DNA from: Oscillospiraceae bacterium
GTDB lineage: Bacteria; Bacillota; Clostridia; Oscillospirales; CAG-382
DNA length: 43,032 nucleotides
Direction: 5' to 3'
NCBI GenBank assembly: GCA_022508745.1
Contig: JAFLUP010000014.1
Span: 1 to 43,032 of the forward strand
Shown here one piece after another: positions 33,844-43,032 of this stretch. The notes under the pieces are model-generated. The model did not search any database, was not told where the DNA came from, and saw nothing but the letters and a program-made list of their open reading frames with translations. Positions within the stretch are counted from its first letter, which is position 1. Each line of letters opens with the position of its first letter. Made by a program: the position numbers and the translations under genes.

Positions 33844-34898
33844 CGCGCCTCTCCTCCGTAGCTGCAAATGCGGTAGACCAGCAGCTCCAGCACCCCTTCC
33901 GGGTCGCTCCGCCCGCTTTTCAGCGCTTGATCCGCCTGTGCGATGGCGGAGATGGCATACCGCAGGGACGCCATGTCCATCCTTGCGAGAGAACTCATCG
34001 CTTTCTCCACCTTCCAGGTGGGCAATTTATGGTCCGCGGCGATTTTGGAAGCGTTTTTCCCTTGCGCACGCCCCGCCTGCGCCAGCAGCATGAGCTGGTA
34101 GTTATTGGCAAGATGCCCGATGGCCATGGTGACGTCCTTCCGGTCCATGTCCAACAGGGAGAGGATGCGCTTCGCCCCCACGATGTCCCGCCGATTCATG
34201 CAGGCGGCCACGTCGAAGAACACGCCGCTCTCGTTGGCGCAGCAGTAGGTATACACGTCCCGTTCGGCGAGGGGCTTCCCCTCGTACACCGCGCAGAGCT
34301 TCTCGATCTCCCCGTGGAGGGTATACATATCCGACCCGCAGTAAGAGATCAACGTCTGGGGCAGGCTCGCTTCGGTCTGCACCCCGCGAGAGGCGAAATG
34401 CTTTGCCACCCATTTGACAAGCTGTACCCCCCGCTCCGTCTCGAACTCCACGGAAAGCCCCTGCTTCTCAAAGGCTTGCAGGATGGCACGGAACCCCTCC
34501 GTGCCCTGCTCCTTCTCCCCGGCGCGCAGCACCAGCAGCACCGTCAGATACTCCGGCAGCGAGGAAAGCACCCGGGCGTACTCCGCCCCCTCCTCCGTGG
34601 AGAGCTTCTTCCCCTTCCGGGGAGGCAGCCCCCGCAGCTCGATGACCCGCTTGTCCCACAAGTACGGCAAAGCGAAGGTGGCTTCCTCAAAGTCCCCCGG
34701 CGTTCCGTTTTCCACGTCGAACACCTGATAGTTGAAATCCGGCAGCGGAGCGCTCTTGCCCAGCTTGCGGATCTTCTCCGCGTAGTGGTCCTTGGTGTAC
34801 TCCTCCGCGCCCCAGAGCAGGAACGCGCCGCCCATGCGGTCTTCCTTCAACCGGACCTTCAGTTCGTCCAGCCCCGACGGTTTTTTCTGCCCGTACAT
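33840..34898 (-). CDS. holA: DNA polymerase III subunit delta
   Basis: A 352-residue clamp-loader subunit that opens the sliding clamp. It begins with LDELKVRLKEDRMGGAFLLWGAEEY, a degenerate AAA+ fold with no functional P-loop, as usual for delta, and contains the typical YCGSDMYTLHGEIEKLCAVY segment and the C-terminal collar domain (LPTWKVEKAMSSLARMDMAS). It is the first gene of the holA-rnmV-mtaB unit, behind a strong promoter, with GGAGGGG at good spacing. Confidence 0.95.
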   Translation of the reverse strand: MYGQKKPSGLDELKVRLKEDRMGGAFLLWGAEEYTKDHYAEKIRKLGKSAPLPDFNYQVFDVENGTPGDFEEATFALPYLWDKRVIELRGLPPRKGKKLSTEEGAEYARVLSSLPEYLTVLLVLRAGEKEQGTEGFRAILQAFEKQGLSVEFETERGVQLVKWVAKHFASRGVQTEASLPQTLISYCGSDMYTLHGEIEKLCAVYEGKPLAERDVYTYCCANESGVFFDVAACMNRRDIVGAKRILSLLDMDRKDVTMAIGHLANNYQLMLLAQAGRAQGKNASKIAADHKLPTWKVEKAMSSLARMDMASLRYAISAIAQADQALKSGRSDPEGVLELLVYRICSYGGEAR

Positions 34899-34936
34899 CC
34901 CGCGTTCCCCTCCTTGTTTGTATAATTTATCATCTT

Positions 34937-34965
34937 ATTATACCATAGTTTTTTCCGTTTGCCAA
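34937..34965 (-). promoter_or_regulatory. Predicted sigma-A promoter of the holA operon
   Basis: On the - strand TTGGCA (34965-34960), 17 nt, TATAAT (34942-34937) with TGG before the -10 (extended). About 30 nt of leader to the holA ribosome site. Confidence 0.9.
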
Positions 34966-35013
34966 TGCTTTCGGGAGAAAAAAGCGTGAATATTTTATAA
35001 AGAAGGAGTACGC

Positions 35014-35068
35014 GTGGGGGATTGAATCCCCCACACCCCCGCAGTGCAAATTCGCTGCCGCGAATTTG
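35014..35068. repeat. Two palindromic stem-loops upstream of holA
   Basis: GTGGGGGATT (35014-35023) pairs with AATCCCCCAC (35025-35034); CAAATTCGC (35047-35055) pairs with GCGAATTTG (35060-35068), loop TGCC. They sit between the holA promoter and the alaS terminator, with no ORF. They may be part of one hairpin-rich element reaching to 35187. Confidence 0.7.
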
Positions 35069-35071
35069 AAA

Positions 35072-35105
35072 TAAAAAAGAGCGTCCATACAAGATGGAAC
35101 GCTCA
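35072..35105 (-). terminator. Terminator of the alaS transcript
   Basis: Stem GAGCGT and CCAT (35079-35088) with ATGG and ACGCTC (35094-35104, one bulged A). Read on the - strand it is followed by TTTTTTAT, a strong U-run; on the + strand ATTTTT also follows. Confidence 0.88.
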
Positions 35106-35113
35106 TTTTTCAC

Positions 35114-35187
35114 ACCCCGAATGGGGTAAAATGTCCCGAAGGGGCATCTCGTGAGCCCTCGCGTTGGAGGGGATAGATAGACGCGAG
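35114..35187. repeat. Hairpin-rich 3' region of alaS
   Basis: Three more stems between the alaS stop and its terminator: ACCCC/GGGGT (35114-35127), ATGTCCC/GGGGCAT (35131-35147, one T.G) and CTCGCGT/ACGCGAG (35158-35187). The stretch 35188-35223 (GAACGAACGAAGTGAG) has only weak pairing. No ORF. It may be a structured 3' UTR or a dispersed repeat. Confidence 0.6.
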
Positions 35188-35223
35188 AAACCGGCGGAAC
35201 GAACGAAGTGAGTTACGACGAGG

Positions 35224-37863
<2,640 letters not shown>

Positions 37864-37891
37864 GGGTCAGGGTCGTTCCTTTCTGTTTCTG

Positions 37892-38848
37892 TCATTCCGC
37901 GTCCGGACCGGCTTCTCCCGAAGCGCCTTCCGGATCGGTCTCTTCCGATGTGTCAAAGGGGTCAGAGGACTCCTCTTCCTCCGCGTCCAGCTCCTCCTTC
38001 GTCGGAAGCCGCAGGTAATTCCCTCCCTCCGTCGGGCGCATCCCCTGCTCCGCGAGCGCTTCCCAGCAAGGGGAAAACTTCCCCGTGCCTACCATGAGGT
38101 TCTCCCCGCAGCCGCCGAAGGGATCCGTTCCCACCGTTTCGCAGCTTCCCGGCAGATGCACCAGATCCAGCGAGGTACAGCCGCGGAAGGCAAAGCTCCC
38201 GATGGAGGTCAGATCCGCCCCGAAGGACATGGCGGTCAGGGACTTACAGCCGGAAAACGCACGGGTCCCCACGGAGGTGATCCCCTCCGGCAGCACCACG
38301 GTTTTCAGCGCCGTGCACTCGTTGAAGCAGTACTCCGGAATGACCGTGACGGACCGGGGCAGGGTCACACTGGTCAGGGACGAGCACCAGGAAAAGCACT
38401 TGTCCCCGATGGAGGTGATGGAACCGGGCAGGGTGATCTTCTTCAGTGCGCGGCAGTAGTAGAAGGCGTTTTCCTCCAACTCCGTCACCGTACTGGGCAG
38501 GGCGACGCTTTCCACCGGCACGCCGTAGTAGAACGCCAGCTCGCCGATCTTCCGCACCGGCAGCCCATCCAGCTCCCACGGGACGGTGACGTTCACGTCC
38601 TCCCCCTTGTAGCCGGTGATCACCACATACGTCTCGTACACGTCGTAGGCGTACAGATCGTTTTCCCGCGCTTCCACAAAGCCTTCCGGCGGCGTGGGGA
38701 TCTCCTCCCCGTTGATATACGCCTTGAGCCGCTGCATGGTGTCCTCCAGTGAAAACGAGCAGGACCCCAGAAGCAGGCAGAGGGAAAGGGAAAGACAAAG
38801 TACCGCCATTCCCCGGCGGAAATGCCCATGCGACATACGCTTCCTCAA
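37892..38848 (-). CDS. BspA-type leucine-rich-repeat lipoprotein
   Basis: A secreted lipoprotein with a hydrophobic signal segment ending in lipobox LLGSC, an N-terminal domain (YDVYETYVVITGYKGEDVNV), then BspA/LRR_5 repeats (such as ALKKITLPGSITSIGDKCF and ALKTVVLPEGITSVGTRAF) and an acidic, Asp/Glu/Ser-rich C-terminus. The start is uncertain. The frame opens at ATG 38872, but the predicted transcription start near 38877 leaves no room for a ribosome site there. TTG 38848 has GAGGAGG 9 nt upstream, and ATG 38836 has GAGGAAG close by. It resembles the gene at 2276 in class, not closely in sequence. alaS follows after 28 nt. Confidence 0.88.
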   Translation of the reverse strand: MRKRMSHGHFRRGMAVLCLSLSLCLLLGSCSFSLEDTMQRLKAYINGEEIPTPPEGFVEARENDLYAYDVYETYVVITGYKGEDVNVTVPWELDGLPVRKIGELAFYYGVPVESVALPSTVTELEENAFYYCRALKKITLPGSITSIGDKCFSWCSSLTSVTLPRSVTVIPEYCFNECTALKTVVLPEGITSVGTRAFSGCKSLTAMSFGADLTSIGSFAFRGCTSLDLVHLPGSCETVGTDPFGGCGENLMVGTGKFSPCWEALAEQGMRPTEGGNYLRLPTKEELDAEEEESSDPFDTSEETDPEGASGEAGPDAE

Positions 38849-38883
38849 AACGGTATTCCTCCTCATTTTCAAGATACGAAGCC

Positions 38884-38912
38884 ATTATAACACTTCTGAA
38901 TGCATTTGTCAA
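38884..38912 (-). promoter_or_regulatory. Consensus sigma-A promoter of the lipoprotein-alaS unit
   Basis: On the - strand TTGACA (38912-38907), 17 nt, TATAAT (38889-38884), with TGT just before the -10. All 12 hexamer bases match consensus. Confidence 0.92.
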
Positions 38913-38931
38913 ATTTTTTCCGCAAATTTGA

Positions 38932-38960
38932 TTGACAATCCCGTCAAAAAGCGGTACAAT
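38932..38960 (+). promoter_or_regulatory. Predicted sigma-A promoter of the epimerase gene
   Basis: TTGACA (38932-38937), 17 nt, TACAAT (38955-38960). Its -35 lies 20 bp from the -35 of the divergent lipoprotein promoter, so the two face away from a shared short regulatory region. Confidence 0.88.
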
Positions 38961-38991
38961 AAGAAAAAATTCCAAAGGATGGTACGGATCT

Positions 38992-40221
38992 ATGGATCAA
39001 GCGAGAAAGCAACTCATCTCCTCCTACAAAACCTTCTACCGCAGCCAACTGCTGGACGACTGTATGCCCTTCTGGATGCAGAGCGACCTGCTGGACAACA
39101 CCTACGGCGGCTACCTGACCTGCATCGACCGGGAAGGCAAGCAGTACAGCACGGATAAATCCGGCTGGTTCCAGGGTCGCTGCCTGTGGACCTTCTCCAC
39201 CCTCTGCAACCGCTACGGCAAGCGGGACGAATGGGTGGCAGCCGCCAAGTCCGGCGCGGACTTCATGGAAAAGCACCTCATCGACGCCGACGGGCGTATG
39301 TTCTTCACCCTCGCCCAAGACGGCCGTCCCCTGCGGAAGCGCCGCTATATGTTCACCGAGAGCTTCTACGTGCTGGGCATGGCGGAGTACGGTCTGATGA
39401 CCGGGGACAAGTCCTACATCCAAAAGGCGGAAGCCTGCTTCGAGAATATGCTCCGGATGTATCGCGATCCCTCCACGGATCCCTATAAAATCACCCCGAA
39501 GTCCTATGCCGAGACGCGGCAAGAGGACGCCGTCGCCGTTCCCATGGTGCTGGTCTCCTCCGCCCAGCTGCTCCGCCGGTGCGACCCGGAAAAGGCAGCC
39601 TACTACACCGCCATCGCGGACGAAATGGCGGAGCGCATCATCCGCATCCACTGGAAGCCGGAACTGGGCTGCGTGCTGGAAACCACCGGTCCCAACGGGG
39701 AGTTCATCGACACCCCCGCCGGTCGCACCATCAACCCCGGTCACTCCATGGAGAACAGCTGGTTCCTCATGAATCAATACCTCCACACCAAGGACGAAAC
39801 CCTGCTGAAAACCGCCCTGAAGATCTTCGATTGCTCCTCCGAATGGGGCTGGGACAAGGAGTACGGCGGGTACATCTACTTCACCGACGTCAACGGCCGT
39901 CCGCCGGAACAGCTGGAGCACGATATGAAGCTCTGGTGGGTGCACGACGAAGCCCTCATCGGCGCCCTGCTGGCGTACAGCATCACCGGCGACGAGAAGT
40001 ACTGGAACCTGTTCGAGAAGGTCCACGCCTACGCCTTCGGGCACTTCGCGGATAAGGAGTGCGGCGAATGGTACGGCTACCTGCATAAGGACGGCACCGT
40101 CTCCCACACCCAGAAGGGCTCCATGTGGAAGGGTCCGTTCCACTATCCCCGTATGCTCACCAATATGGAGCTGCTGCTGGATAAACTGGAGAAGGGCGAA
40201 CCCGTCGAGACGCTCCTGTGA
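38992..40221 (+). CDS. AGE-family sugar 2-epimerase
   Basis: A 409-residue (alpha/alpha)6-barrel enzyme of the N-acylglucosamine 2-epimerase / cellobiose 2-epimerase family, which epimerises C2 of reducing-end sugars without cofactor. The family signatures are WFQGRCLWTFSTLCNRYG, NPGHSMENSWFLMNQYL, WWVHDEALIGALL and KGSMWKGPFHYPRM; the conserved His residues in the HSMEN, VHDEA and PFHYPR segments correspond to catalytic positions. There is no signal peptide, so it acts in the cytoplasm. Substrate (GlcNAc, cellobiose or other) cannot be settled by eye. AAAGGATGG precedes ATG 38992. Its stop overlaps the dockerin gene start (TGATG). Confidence 0.93.
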   Translation: MDQARKQLISSYKTFYRSQLLDDCMPFWMQSDLLDNTYGGYLTCIDREGKQYSTDKSGWFQGRCLWTFSTLCNRYGKRDEWVAAAKSGADFMEKHLIDADGRMFFTLAQDGRPLRKRRYMFTESFYVLGMAEYGLMTGDKSYIQKAEACFENMLRMYRDPSTDPYKITPKSYAETRQEDAVAVPMVLVSSAQLLRRCDPEKAAYYTAIADEMAERIIRIHWKPELGCVLETTGPNGEFIDTPAGRTINPGHSMENSWFLMNQYLHTKDETLLKTALKIFDCSSEWGWDKEYGGYIYFTDVNGRPPEQLEHDMKLWWVHDEALIGALLAYSITGDEKYWNLFEKVHAYAFGHFADKECGEWYGYLHKDGTVSHTQKGSMWKGPFHYPRMLTNMELLLDKLEKGEPVETLL

Positions 40222-40817
40222 TGCAAGCCGGACGCCGCATTTCCGCATCGCTGCTGGCGGTCGTTCTGACCGTGACGGTGCTGCTTGCAGCGCTCGTCCT
40301 TCCCGTGTCGGCAAGCCGGAAGGATCCTTTCCTTCTGGGCGACCTCAACGGAGATGGGCAGCGGACCGCCATCGACTACATCATGCTCAAGCGGCACGTG
40401 CTGGGTACCTACGCCCTCCCGGAGACTTCCCTCCCCGCCGCGGACATCAACGGCAACGGTGCGCCGGACGCGCTGGACTATATGCTGCTCAAGCGTGCGC
40501 TGCTGGGCACCTACGCCCTCCCGGAGGTCGCGCCGGAACCCTCTGAACCTCCGGAGGAGCTGCTTTTCGCGGTGGCGTTCTCCTACCTGTTCCGCACCGG
40601 GAATCACGAGTACCTGCTGCAACTGGAAGCGCAGCTGGGGATGGAGTCGGACGATCTCAACCGGCTGGTTCTCTCCTACCTCGCCTCCCTCTCCATCGAC
40701 GGGGACGAGCTGCTGACGCTGGAGGATGCGATCACGCTTCCCTCCGCCGAGGAGTTCGAAGCCTTCCTTCGTTCCCTCGCCGCCTGGCTGGAAACCCTCC
40801 TGCCGGAAACCCCGTAA
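40221..40817 (+). CDS. Secreted dockerin-type protein
   Basis: A 198-residue exported protein. The signal peptide is residues 1 to about 32 (hydrophobic core and VSASR end). Type I dockerin repeats are at about 40-62 and 74-96: each has a Ca-binding loop (DLNGDGQRTAID; DINGNGAPDALD) followed by an (I/M)LKR-type helix. A Pro/Glu linker (101-112) leads to a helical C-terminal region (113-198) of unknown function, with no catalytic domain. Dockerins bind cohesins on scaffoldins in cellulosome-like systems; no cohesin gene is in the window. ATG 40221 overlaps the epimerase stop (GTG 40218 is an alternative), so translation is coupled. Confidence 0.9.
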   Translation: MQAGRRISASLLAVVLTVTVLLAALVLPVSASRKDPFLLGDLNGDGQRTAIDYIMLKRHVLGTYALPETSLPAADINGNGAPDALDYMLLKRALLGTYALPEVAPEPSEPPEELLFAVAFSYLFRTGNHEYLLQLEAQLGMESDDLNRLVLSYLASLSIDGDELLTLEDAITLPSAEEFEAFLRSLAAWLETLLPETP

Positions 40818-40829
40818 CCCTTCAAAACC

Positions 40830-40862
40830 AATGCCCGTCGGTTCCCGACGGGCATTTTTTTA
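40830..40862 (+). terminator. Rho-independent terminator
   Basis: ATGCCCGTCGG (40831-40841), loop TTC, CCGACGGGCAT (40845-40855), then seven T. It ends the epimerase-dockerin unit; the convergent ATPase gene stops just beyond. Confidence 0.93.
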
Positions 40863-40864
40863 AG

Positions 40865-42184
40865 TCAATATTCTGTCAGCAAGAACCCCAGATAAAACGG
40901 GAGCGTCAGGATCCCCTCTGCGCGACCCACATTATAATCTCCCAGTTTGATCGCTCCGGCAACATGGTATTTTTCCGGATGGCGCAGGATCGTTCTCGCG
41001 CTTTTTGCGTTCCCCGTGGTGGATTTCACCTCCACCAGCACACATCCGCCTTTGTACCGGATCACAAAATCAATTTCCAGCCCGGAGTCCTTATGATAGT
41101 AATACAGCTTACGCTTGCTCTTGGCAAACAGATCCGCCGCAAGATTTTCGAAGATAGCACCCTTGTATCCGAACAGATTGCCCCGCAAAACATCGTATTG
41201 CGTGCCATCCTCCAGCATACTGATGAACAGCCCTGTGTCCACCATATACACCTTGAAAACATCCTCCACCGCGTTTCCGTCTAAAGGCAGCTCCGGCAGA
41301 TGCAGATTGTGGCAACGCGCCACGATCCCTGCGTCTTCGATCCATTGCAGACTCCCGGCAAATTTAGAGGCGGTTCCCCCTTTTTTCACGATGGAATACT
41401 GGAACTTTTTGTTTTCTTTGCCAAGCTGTTTGGGAATGGATTGAAAACACTCCTTGATGAGGGGTTTGTCCTGTTTCTCTGCGTACTTGACCATGTCATC
41501 CTCGTAAGAACGAACGATGTCACGCTGCAAAGCAAGAACGCTGTCCATCTGCTTGGTGTCCACAAAGGTCTGCACAACCTCCGGCATCCCGCCCACCACG
41601 GTATACTGCAACAGCAGCTGCCGCATCCGTTTGTGCAGCGCCTCCGGGACAGGCTTTTCTTCCTCCAGACAGGTTTTCAGCGTTTGAATGAGCTGCTCCG
41701 AGATCCCATTTGCCCACAGAAATTCTTCAAAATCCAGCGGGAACATATCCAAAACCGTTTCCGATCCCACGGGAACAGATCGGGGTTGTTTTCCGTACCC
41801 TTTGACTCCCAGCAGCGAGCCGGTTCCAATTACATCGAACCTGCCGTCCTCCTTGAAGAATTTCAGCGCCGTCCGCGCCTCCGGGCAATCCTGGATCTCA
41901 TCCAGAATGATCACCGTCTCCCCGGCCACAAACGTTGCCTCCGATCCCAGCAGCGCCGACATCATCATGATCAGGTGGTCCGTTTCCAGCGATCCGTCAA
42001 AAATCGAAAGGTAATCGGGATTCTTGAGGAAATTCAGATATACCGTATGCGCGTAATGCGTTTCCGCAAACGCCCGCACGGAAAAGGTCTTCCCGCACTG
42101 GCGGCATCCTTTCACGATCAACGGGCTGTGATTGGGCGTATTTTTCCATTCTTCCAAAGCGATCTCGATTTTTCGTCGCAGCAT
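40865..42184 (-). CDS. AAA ATPase with DUF4143
   Basis: A 439-residue protein of the AAA_14/DUF4143 family, common and often multi-copy in gut bacteria. Walker A is GCRQCGKT (26-33), Walker B VIILDE with Asp95-Glu96, and a sensor region follows at FDVIGTGSLL. The C-terminal DUF4143 part ends with a PD-(D/E)xK-like pattern: LEIDFVIRY, then VLVEVKS. Function is not established for the family; a role in DNA or mobile-element biology is suspected. It has its own promoter overlapped by direct repeats, and lower GC than its neighbours, suggesting a separately acquired gene. The start has GAAAGGAAGGG upstream. Confidence 0.92.
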   Translation of the reverse strand: MLRRKIEIALEEWKNTPNHSPLIVKGCRQCGKTFSVRAFAETHYAHTVYLNFLKNPDYLSIFDGSLETDHLIMMMSALLGSEATFVAGETVIILDEIQDCPEARTALKFFKEDGRFDVIGTGSLLGVKGYGKQPRSVPVGSETVLDMFPLDFEEFLWANGISEQLIQTLKTCLEEEKPVPEALHKRMRQLLLQYTVVGGMPEVVQTFVDTKQMDSVLALQRDIVRSYEDDMVKYAEKQDKPLIKECFQSIPKQLGKENKKFQYSIVKKGGTASKFAGSLQWIEDAGIVARCHNLHLPELPLDGNAVEDVFKVYMVDTGLFISMLEDGTQYDVLRGNLFGYKGAIFENLAADLFAKSKRKLYYYHKDSGLEIDFVIRYKGGCVLVEVKSTTGNAKSARTILRHPEKYHVAGAIKLGDYNVGRAEGILTLPFYLGFLLTEY

Positions 42185-42215
42185 AAGCCAACCCTTCCTT
42201 TCCTCTCACAATAAC

Positions 42216-42244
42216 AGTATACACCGGTTTCGCAATTTTTTCAA
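42216..42244 (-). promoter_or_regulatory. Predicted sigma-A promoter of the ATPase gene
   Basis: On the - strand TTGAAA (42244-42239), 17 nt, TATACT (42221-42216). The -35 lies inside the first of three direct repeats, so a repeat-binding protein would block polymerase. Confidence 0.75.
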
Positions 42245-42320
42245 GGGACTTTTTCGAAAAAAAGCAACTTTTTCAATTGACTTTTTAAAAATTCTTGCGA
42301 TTTTTTCAAGGGACTTTTTC
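42236..42320. repeat. Three 20-bp direct repeats spaced 32-33 bp
   Basis: TTTTTTCAAGGGACTTTTTC at 42236-42255 and again identically at 42301-42320; a degenerate copy CTTTTTCAATTGACTTTTTA at 42268-42287. Offsets of 32 and 33 bp are about three helical turns, placing the copies on one DNA face. Position at the ATPase promoter suggests operator sites or a remnant of a mobile element. Confidence 0.8.
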
Positions 42321-42345
42321 AAAGCCGCGGTTTCCCCGCCATAGC

Positions 42346-42379
42346 AAAAGGGCACGTCCGGATGGAACGTGCCCTTTTT
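42346..42379 (-). terminator. Terminator of the rplJ-rplL transcript
   Basis: AAAAGGGCACGT (42346-42357) and ACGTGCCCTTTT (42367-42378) form a 12-bp stem; on the - strand TTTT closes it, on the + strand TTTTT does, so it can act in both directions. Confidence 0.88.
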
Positions 42380-42392
42380 GTGTAAGCGATTC

Positions 42393-42767
42393 TTACTTAA
42401 TGGTGACGGTCGCGCCGACTTCCTCAAGCTGCTTCTTGAGGGCTTCGGCCTCTTCCTTGCTCACGCCGGTCTTGACCATCTTCGGAGCGCTGGTGACGAG
42501 GTCTTTCGCTTCGCCCAGAGACAGACCGACGATGTCTTTGACTTCCTTGATGACCTTGAGCTTCTTGTCCTCGGCGTAGGAGGTCAGCTCCACGTCGAAC
42601 TCGGTCTTCTCTTCCGCAGCGGGAGCAGCGGCAGCGCCGGGAGCGGCAGCAACCGCGACAGGAGCCGCAGAAACGCCGTACTTCTCTTCAAAAGCCTTGA
42701 CCAGATCGGAAAGTTCCAGAATGGTCAGCGTGTCGATGATGTCAAAAATCTGCTGAAATTTTTCCAT
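42393..42767 (-). CDS. rplL: Ribosomal protein L7/L12
   Basis: A 124-residue stalk protein that recruits translational GTPases. The N-terminal dimerisation helix domain (1-33), a flexible Ala/Pro hinge (about 34-52) and the C-terminal domain with [20 protein letters not shown] and [15 protein letters not shown] are all present. It is downstream of rplJ by 39 nt with GGAGG upstream of the ATG. Four to six copies attach to L10 on the ribosome. Confidence 0.99.
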   Translation of the reverse strand: MEKFQQIFDIIDTLTILELSDLVKAFEEKYGVSAAPVAVAAAPGAAAAPAAEEKTEFDVELTSYAEDKKLKVIKEVKDIVGLSLGEAKDLVTSAPKMVKTGVSKEEAEALKKQLEEVGATVTIK

Positions 42768-42806
42768 GTTTGATATTCCTCCAATATTTTGAAATACTTT
42801 TTACGG

Positions 42807-43032
42807 TTACTCTGCAGCGGGTGCTGCTTCGGGTGCTGCTGCTTCAGGAGCAGCCTCCTCGGGTGCGGATTCTTCCGCAGGGGCGTCTCCGCCCTCGTTC
42901 CGCTTGTCGATAAGGGCCTGGAGTCCGTACGCGAAGCCGTACAGCGAGGACTGCAGGGAGCCCAGGATGCGGCCAAGGAGCACTTCCTTGGACGGGATCG
43001 ACGCAAGCGCCTTGACTTCCTCGGCGGAAAGG
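42807..43032 (-). CDS. rplJ: Ribosomal protein L10, C-terminal part (cut by window)
   Basis: The 3' 225 nt of rplJ; the gene continues past the window end. Readable residues include the L10 segment EVKALASIPSKEVLLGRILG and LYGFAYGLQALIDKRNEGGD, which includes the helix that binds L7/L12 dimers. The protein then ends in an Ala/Glu/Pro-rich tail of about 28 residues that is not part of standard L10. L10 is the base of the ribosomal stalk. The order rplJ-rplL is canonical. Confidence 0.95.
   Translation of the reverse strand, partial: LSAEEVKALASIPSKEVLLGRILGSLQSSLYGFAYGLQALIDKRNEGGDAPAEESAPEEAAPEAAAPEAAPAAE

Noticed and set aside
37864-37891. T-box leader for alaS
   Set aside because: Only 28 nt separate alaS from the upstream gene and no T-box or specifier structure is seen in or before it.
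42206-42427. A 73-codon - strand frame rich in Lys and Ile
   Set aside because: It is made by the direct repeats and crosses a terminator; no ribosome site.

Overview
The window looks like part of a chromosome from a GC-rich member of the Clostridia (Bacillota), probably a gut anaerobe of the Oscillospiraceae/Christensenellales type. The evidence is strong GGAGG-type ribosome binding sites, near-consensus TTGACA-17-TATAAT promoters, zinc-binding (C+) forms of S4, S14, L24, L36 and Adk, an RNase M5 homologue, BspA-type leucine-rich-repeat lipoproteins, an ECF sigma/anti-sigma pair and a dockerin-bearing secreted protein. The assignment is inference from these traits; no 16S gene is present.

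Layout. 1-5113 (+): the 3' part of a tRNA-Gln(CTG), an array of six stem-loops, then small unknown genes: a zinc-motif membrane protein, a zinc finger joined to an EF-Tu domain-II-like barrel, and a membrane protein. These are followed by a BspA-type lipoprotein, an amidohydrolase and a hypothetical gene. 5201-21257 (-): one long S10-spc-alpha super-cluster, rpsJ to rplQ, with secY, adk, map, a KOW protein, infA and rpoA. It has its own promoter and a leader of about 270 nt. The gene order is canonical, but two intergenic gaps (rpmJ-rpsM and rpsH-rplF) hold the same predicted three-way-junction-plus-hairpin architecture, and a third hairpin lies between secY and adk.

21776-23836 (+): a TSCPD-domain protein overlapping a phosphohexomutase. 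23912-25653 (-): an ECF sigma factor and a membrane-anchored putative anti-sigma partner behind an ECF-like promoter. 25817-29861 (-): an M55 D-aminopeptidase followed by three tandem paralogues of an unrecognised protein, each with a RanBP2-like zinc finger and a C-terminal membrane helix. 29969-30775 (+): a HAD phosphatase. 30772-34898 (-): holA-rnmV-mtaB with overlapping starts and stops, then an unknown gene. 34990-35223: a gap dense in hairpins, including the alaS terminator. 35224-38848 (-): a second BspA-type lipoprotein gene upstream of alaS. 38992-40817 (+): an AGE-family sugar epimerase translationally coupled to a dockerin protein. 40865-42184 (-): an AAA/DUF4143 ATPase whose promoter is overlapped by 32-33 bp spaced direct repeats. 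42393-43032 (-): rplL and the 3' end of rplJ.

The best candidates for undescribed biology are the duplicated three-way-junction element inside the ribosomal-protein operon, the M55/RanBP2-like triplicate operon, and the stem-loop array beside the tRNA. Gene families were recognised from sequence motifs only; no database search was run.
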